Shown here piece by piece: positions 58,942-64,000 of a stretch of 64,000 nt of DNA; position 1 is the stretch's first letter; each line of letters begins with the position of its first letter. The DNA lies in the NCBI RefSeq assembly GCF_032062135.1, contig NC_092862.1, positions 43,351,116 through 43,415,115 of the forward strand, written 5' to 3'. The position numbers were made by a program, and so were the translations under genes. Below the pieces are notes generated by a model that saw nothing but the letters and a program-made list of their open reading frames with translations, was not told the DNA's origin and searched no databases. The DNA is from Pyxicephalus adspersus. Lineage: Eukaryota > Chordata > Amphibia > Anura > Pyxicephalidae.

Positions 58942-60657
58942 ATGGCGAGGATGCCTGGCAGCGGGGACTGCAACCCGGGCACGGCAGACAGCGAACCCAG
59001 CCAGGCACGGAGCGCCCAGCACCGGCTACAGCCCGGCAGTGCAGGAGAAGAAGAAGAGGAGGAGGAGGAGGAGGAAGAAGAGGAGGATGAGGATGAGATC
59101 CAGGAGGTGCGGATCACCGGGGATGAAGAAGAGGAGGACGATGAGCTGCTGCTGCTGGAAGATGAGGACGAAGATGAGGAGGAGCTGGACTGGGACGAGG
59201 GGGCTCTGCTCGGGTCTCCCTATCATCACCCCCGGCTGGCAGCCCCCGTGCTCCCTCAGCCCCCGTGCTCCGGGCGGAGGATGGCAGAGGAGCCGCTGCT
59301 GCTGCGGGCCGGCGATGAAGGAGGAGGAGGCGGCTGCTGCGTTGGAGGAGTCGGTTCCCCGTCCGAGCGGCCCGAGAGAGCCCGGCTGAGCGAGAACACC
59401 CGGCTGGCCACCCGGTACGCCGTGCGCATCTTCCGGGAGTACCTGAGCGAGAAGGCGCAGAGCCCGGACTTTGAGAGCATGGACAAGGAAGCGCTGTGCC
59501 GGGTGCTCCGCTCCTTCTATGCCGAGGCCAGGTCCAAGAGCGGCCAGCTGTACAGCAAGTCTTCCCTCATCAGCATCCGCTCTTCCCTCAACCGCTACCT
59601 GAACGAGCCCCCGTACTGCCGCACCCTGGACCTCACCAAGGACCCCGAGCTCCGCAGTGCCAACCTCACCCTGGCCGCCGTCATCCGTAAGCTGGAGGAG
59701 CAGGGCGCCGGGCCGGTGGTGCAGAAGCAGGCCATCACCCGAGCCGACCTGAGGAAGCTGTACACGTCGTGTGTGTTCAGCGCCGCCTCCCCCTTCGGCC
59801 TCCTCAATAAGGTTTGGTTCGAGACTTGTATGTACTTCTGTACCCGGGGCCGGGAGAACCAGAGGGAGCTGGAGGAGGACTCGTTCGGCCTGGCCATGGA
59901 CGAGGACGGCCGGCGCTTCGTTTACTTCAAGGCACTGGGGCCCTACCACAAGTCCCGCTCCTCCTCCTCCTCCTCCTCGTCCTGGGGTAAGAAGCAGCGA
60001 GGGGCCGGAGCTGAGGGGGATGAAGAGAACCTGCCTCGTATGTATGAGACTGGCACCGAGTTCTGCCCCTATGCCAGCTTCGTCAAATACCTGGCCAAGC
60101 GCAACCCCCTGTGCAAGGCCTTCTTCCAGAGACCCCGGGACCACTGCAACGAGGCCGACGTCACCTGGTACGAAAATAAAGCCATCGGCAAGAACCTGCT
60201 GGGCACCCGCATGCAGATGTTGTCCAAGGCGGCCAAGCTGTCCAAGACCTACACCAACCATTGTATCGGTGCCGTGTCCGTGGCCACGCTCAACAGCATT
60301 GCCGGCATCGGGACAAAACTGGGGCCCCCATACTTCTCCGACAGCGTCAATGGCGCCAGGCACAGGCCGCCCGGCAACGCTTTTATATTGCCCAAGGCCA
60401 ATGGTGGAGGGGAGATGAAAAGCGAGGCTACCAAGAGACCTTTGTATGACTCCGGTCAGGCGGTATACCTGGCGGGGGATGCGGGCGCTCCTCCATCTCC
60501 AAAGAGACTCTGTGTCAGAGCTACGGAACCCGCAGACTGTGTCCTGGTTGTGTCTGTCAAGAGTGACCATCAGCCATCCTGCCCCGAAACCAACGGTCAC
60601 ATGGTGCTCGCCGCCTCACCTGCCGTCACCTCCCCCTCGCTGATGTCCCCCGTACAG
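58942..60657 (+). CDS. KCTD1: KCTD1 long-isoform first coding exon (Crypton-derived DUF3504 domain), partial gene
   Basis: A 1716-bp open exon encodes 572 residues and ends in phase 0 at CAG|GTAATT. The ATG has A at -3 and G at +4, and an in-frame TAA at 58930-58932 closes the frame nine bases upstream. Residues about 34-85 form an acidic Glu/Asp tract. A helical region from about 148 (RARLSENTRLATRYAVRIF) resembles the N-terminal half of the DUF3504 domain of KIAA1958, ZMYM2/3/4 and QRICH1. The recombinase-like half includes CTRGRE (301-305), a Ser8 run (340-347) and TYTNHCIG (436-443). The C-terminus is basic and Pro-rich (PPSPKRL). In vertebrates KCTD1 has a long isoform in which such an exon precedes the BTB/POZ-containing short protein, a transcriptional co-repressor family member. 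No BTB sequence is in the window, so the remaining exons should lie downstream. GC-rich codon use contrasts sharply with the AT-rich flanks. The assignment is from recognition, not a search. The main alternative is another DUF3504 gene. Confidence 0.85.
59041..59100 (+). repeat. GAR codon repeat within the KCTD1 exon
   Basis: Tandem GAA/GAG/GAT codons encode the Glu/Asp tract (from residue 34). The reverse strand is a long polypyrimidine run. Length variation here would change the acidic tract in frame. Confidence 0.8.
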
Positions 60658-60663
60658 GTAATT
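60658..60663 (+). promoter_or_regulatory. KCTD1: Splice donor of the KCTD1 long exon
   Basis: The sequence CAG|GTAATT follows residue 572. If the intron were retained, the frame would add 13 residues and stop at TGA 60697-60699, giving a 585-residue product without a BTB domain. The phase-0 junction and the loss of GC-rich codon bias right after it support splicing here. Confidence 0.7.
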
Positions 60664-60989
60664 CAGCCTTTATCTCCTTGGGGGGTGGCGGATAAGTGAT
60701 GGGGACTATCCATACTGGCCGTATACCCCGATGCCCAGCCTTGGGCACCTATCATATGGCCCTCAGATTTTACCTTACCTTTTCTAAAGCAAGTCTTCCT
60801 TTTCAAACCAAATGTGGGAGAAATGTTTTCTAAGAGGTATGTAAGGTGCTCAAATAAAGGATTTCATACAGGGGCTGTGATCTATACCAGGCTCATGTCA
60901 TGTTAGCAATGACTGGGACTGTCTCCTAAAGCATGACCTCAGAACATCCATAGCATGTTCATAGCGTGTTCATAGTCCCTGTCTTCTAA

Positions 60990-61130
60990 AGCATAGTTAC
61001 ATAGTAGGTTAAGTTGGAAAAAGACATAAGTCAGTCAAGTTCAACCATTAGGGAAATAAACACATCCCAGATATAAAACCCCATAAGACATAGTTTGTCC
61101 AGAGGAAGGCAAAAGTTTGCTCCAACAGGG
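60990..61130 (+). repeat. Interspersed frog repeat of the ACATAGTAGGTTAAGTTGGAAAAAGAC type
   Basis: The stretch runs from CATAGTTACATAGTAGG through AAGACATAAGTCAGTCAAG and TTCAACC to the region around 61100. I recognise this as a high-copy motif in anuran genomes. I cannot assign its class from one copy. Confidence 0.5.
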
Positions 61131-62789
61131 AAAAACATTCCTTTCTGATTCCATGAGTCCCTGGCCTATAAAGGTCCTCAGTCTGCAGAACATCTATAGT
61201 GTGTTCATAGTCCTATAGTATGCTCGGTCTTCGAAAATCTCCAGAAATGTCCCTGCTTTCCAGAACTTCTGTATCTAGTTGGTTTGTAGTCCTTGACTGT
61301 CTACTGAAGAATATTCTTAGTATATAAAAGACTATAGCATGTTCATGGTCTCTGACTGTCCCCTAAAGAGGTCCTTCATTTCTGGAACTTCTATAGCATA
61401 TAGAAAATCCAAGCCATCCCCTAAGTGCTCAGGTGAACACATGTATGACACATATGCATTTATTATTTGCTGGGAGTATAGGAGGAAGGAGTAGTGATCC
61501 CATAGTTGCTTAAGTTGGAGATAAAAAATGGAGATTCACAACATTCAAACTTGTTCAGTTTGACTTCTTCCCCTTTTAGCAAATGGCTGGTGGCAATCTA
61601 CTTCCACTACAGCAGAAAGTCACCTGCAGCAGCTAAAAATGCACCTGAAAAATAAAACAATCTAAGTTTCCATACACACTCAGGACAAATGAAGAAGAAA
61701 CATATTTATCAGACAGCTGAGAATAATTTGTCTGGGTTAGTCCGATTTTACATATCTACAGTTTAATAATTCATTAACAGAACTTGTTAGCAAAGTGCTA
61801 ACCTTACCTATTTTCTTTATATGGCCCATTTATAAAGTAGTTCACCTGACTTTCACCAACATTTACTGCAGGTATCTCAGCCTGGTGAATGTGTTTTCAA
61901 TAAGGGTGAATAAATTTGTTGTCAAAGTCCCATTCACTTCATTATAAGTGTGATAATTGTAAAGAAAATGATTCTTTAGTAGAATCAGCATGGTGTCAGT
62001 TCTCTTTCCTCATCTAACTTTTATTCTCAATACATTCAGCAATGAAATGTGCACTTGTCACCACTGTATTTGGATTTTCCTGTAACAATATTAATAATAA
62101 TAACACATCTCTGATGAAAGCTATTTGAATGCCCAGTCTTTCAAGTGTTTGTGTTGGATATTAGTCAGTTCTTTTTTTTTTTTATTCCGGAGAAAAGTTA
62201 CAAAAGACTTGTTGTCTGTGAATGTTTCTGAGTATTTGATACACCTTCAAGTAAATAGGTTTCCTCAATAGAAAAACACCATTCAGTAATGATACAGACT
62301 TCTTACAGTTCTGAAAATTGAAGTCGGAACCAGCATTGTGTCTGTAATAATTAGATCCATTTATCTGGCATGGTGTTTACAGTTTACCTAAACGTGGTCA
62401 CGTCGGCTGTACAAGGGAAAAGCTGGATGTTCACCTGTTGATCCTTGTATCTGCCATGCGCAGACTCTAGATGTACATTTAGCATTGGTAGTATAAAAGC
62501 TATAAAATACAGGACCTTGGGGAAAAATAACATCAGTTGAGGTTCTTTTTGTCTTGTAGTAGAGTGATACATAGTTTTGTTTCTGTCTTTCTTCTGTTTC
62601 CTTTGTAAGAAACAAAGCTTTGTTTTATTTTTCAATGATCTTTGTAGATAAAAGACCATGTTCATATGAATGTCTTATGGATAGAGTAAGAATAGGCAGC
62701 AAAACATCAAACATCTCAATATATATTGCAAAAGGGAGATAAAGGGGTCAGGGAATATGTACTTCCATTACAATACAAAAAGTGTAGAA

Positions 62790-63260
62790 CAAGGCTGGAC
62801 ACCAACTCAATTTCATTAAGGGGCTTTGATTAGCAAGTTAATACCTCTCATCAGCCACATTTAACTGGGTGTAAATATGGGCACTTTCTTTGTATTTAGG
62901 TATCTGGATTATGACATGAAAGGCAAAGTTACAATAAATTCTATGTGGAGTCCCAGGAGAGCTCTAAAGAGTTACAAAGAAATTGTTCTTCAGTATTTCT
63001 TTACATAGCAGTGTATTTAGCAGCTGTACATTTCACACTGTCACATTTCGTCTTGTTTGTTTTAGGTGCAAATCATTTATATTATTTTAGTTAGTTTTAA
63101 TTGTCTCTAAACACATTTCAATAATGTAATTCAACTTTCTATCAGATGAATGATGGAATGAATCAATGCATCCCACGACTAAGTTTCAATTGCACCTGCC
63201 AAACATAAAGCTCCTCGATCCTCTCAGTGAGTGGCATTGCCTAGATGGAACCATCACATC
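62790..63260. promoter_or_regulatory. Candidate conserved non-coding block in the KCTD1 intron
   Basis: This is repeat-free sequence of mixed composition with several TAAT/ATTA homeodomain-like cores (for example TTTGATTAGCAAGTTAATAC at about 62824). It also contains TTTTAATTG and GGTGCAAATCATTT. It looks like typical vertebrate conserved non-coding DNA, but conservation has not been tested. Confidence 0.25.
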
Positions 63261-64000
63261 CACAGTTTTGTAGCAGCTTCATAAATCTCATTATCTATTA
63301 TTATCAAAATCAGATTTTTTTTTTCCCGTATGATTGATGTAATGAACTGCACATTGGGAAATTGGTTCCTTTTAGTATGCAAGAGTCATCCACTCCAAAA
63401 AAACACAACATGCTGGATGTTTGAAACTTTCCTTCAAGTTAGTGTAGCGAAGAGCACTTCTTTTTCAAATCAAAGATTATACAGAATCCACAAGTTAGTG
63501 AATGGGGGTAGGCAAAGGAAGTTTTAGGGCCCATTTATATTTGTCTGAATTATGTTTCTCTCCATAACATGCATGATGGTGAGCCAGCTCATTTATTTTG
63601 GGCTTCCTTTTCCAACCTCCTGCTGAAAATGCTAGTTTCCTGGATGCTATACTGATCTACTGGCTTCAGTACTTTCACATCACAGACTTGAAACAAGCAT
63701 GACGATTTGGGGTTATGTTAGTCCAATTTGTTATTCTATTTGTTTTTTCCAGATCAGTGACTAGGATAACAATAAACCAGTAAAAACCAGGCTACAAGTA
63801 ATAATAACAGGAGATCAGTGATTGCAGCTTCTTTATTTCTCTTAGTACTGCAGCATGGCAAATCACAAATGTCATTGCCTCTGTTCCTTATGCAACCACA
63901 ATTTATTTTCACAGTAACACTTCAGGCCCCCTTGCCCCTTAACATTTTAGAACTTTTTCCAGGTGATTACAATGATTCAGCTGTGCCAGTGATGTCTTAG

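Larger units (their letters stand above)
60658..64000 (+). other. KCTD1: Presumed first intron of KCTD1 long isoform
   Basis: There is no convincing exon after the donor. The interval contains one dispersed frog repeat at about 60990-61130 and mostly single-copy AT-rich sequence, with a candidate conserved block at about 62790-63260. The intron continues past the window end. Confidence 0.6.

Noticed and set aside
59771..60418. 215-codon open frame overlapping the KCTD1 exon in another plus-strand frame
   Set aside because: It is a frame shadow rich in Pro, Ser, Arg and Thr. The sense frame has the conserved domain.
59026..60600. Long open frame of 524 codons antisense to the KCTD1 exon
   Set aside because: It arises from the GC-rich codon bias of the sense strand, which depletes antisense stops. 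It has low-complexity Leu/Val/Gly content and no recognisable domain.

Overview
This window is vertebrate nuclear DNA, most likely from a frog (anuran). It is AT-rich overall and dense in small non-autonomous DNA transposons of the kinds that fill amphibian genomes. It also has a tRNA-derived SINE family, decayed Tc1-like transposons, and one isolated GC-rich coding exon near the right end. I see no bacterial genes, rRNA, functional tRNA, CRISPR array or virus.

The only protein-coding exon I can support is at 58942-60657 (+). It encodes about 572 residues: an acidic N-terminus followed by a DUF3504/Crypton-type tyrosine-recombinase-like domain. It ends in phase 0 at a CAG|GTAATT splice donor. 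I read it as the large first exon of the long isoform of KCTD1. The BTB/POZ exons would lie beyond position 64000, so 60658-64000 would be intron. The exon sits in a CpG island whose upstream part has a palindromic NRF1-type motif. A second, weaker promoter-like island lies at about 28.4-29.35 kb, with a strong donor sequence at 28658/28659 and a canonical-looking CTCF motif at 29276. It may be an upstream alternative non-coding first exon, but this is an inference.

Layout: 1-11 kb is AT-rich, with a (TA)27 microsatellite, diverged SINE pieces and two repeat copies. 11.2-12.7 kb is a nest of transposons inserted into one another. 13-20 kb is mostly unremarkable, with hairpin MITEs. 20.7-21.6 kb is a diverged minisatellite split by a SINE. 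22-27 kb holds MITEs and a 1.26-kb hAT element with a perfect target duplication. 28-29.4 kb is the candidate promoter. 29.4-36.5 kb is repeat-rich (a SINE with a reiterated tail, several hAT elements, GACGTAGG-family repeats). 36.6-37.1 kb is a Tc1 fossil. 38-50 kb has scattered MITEs and candidate conserved non-coding blocks. 51.0-52.1 kb has two hAT elements with target duplications. 53.7-54.8 kb is a second Tc1 fossil. 56.8-57.9 kb is a repeat cluster. 58.7-60.7 kb is the KCTD1 promoter and exon.

Family names for repeats are given only where termini, target duplications or coding remnants support them. I could not run a repeat library, so most element boundaries are approximate unless a target duplication is stated.
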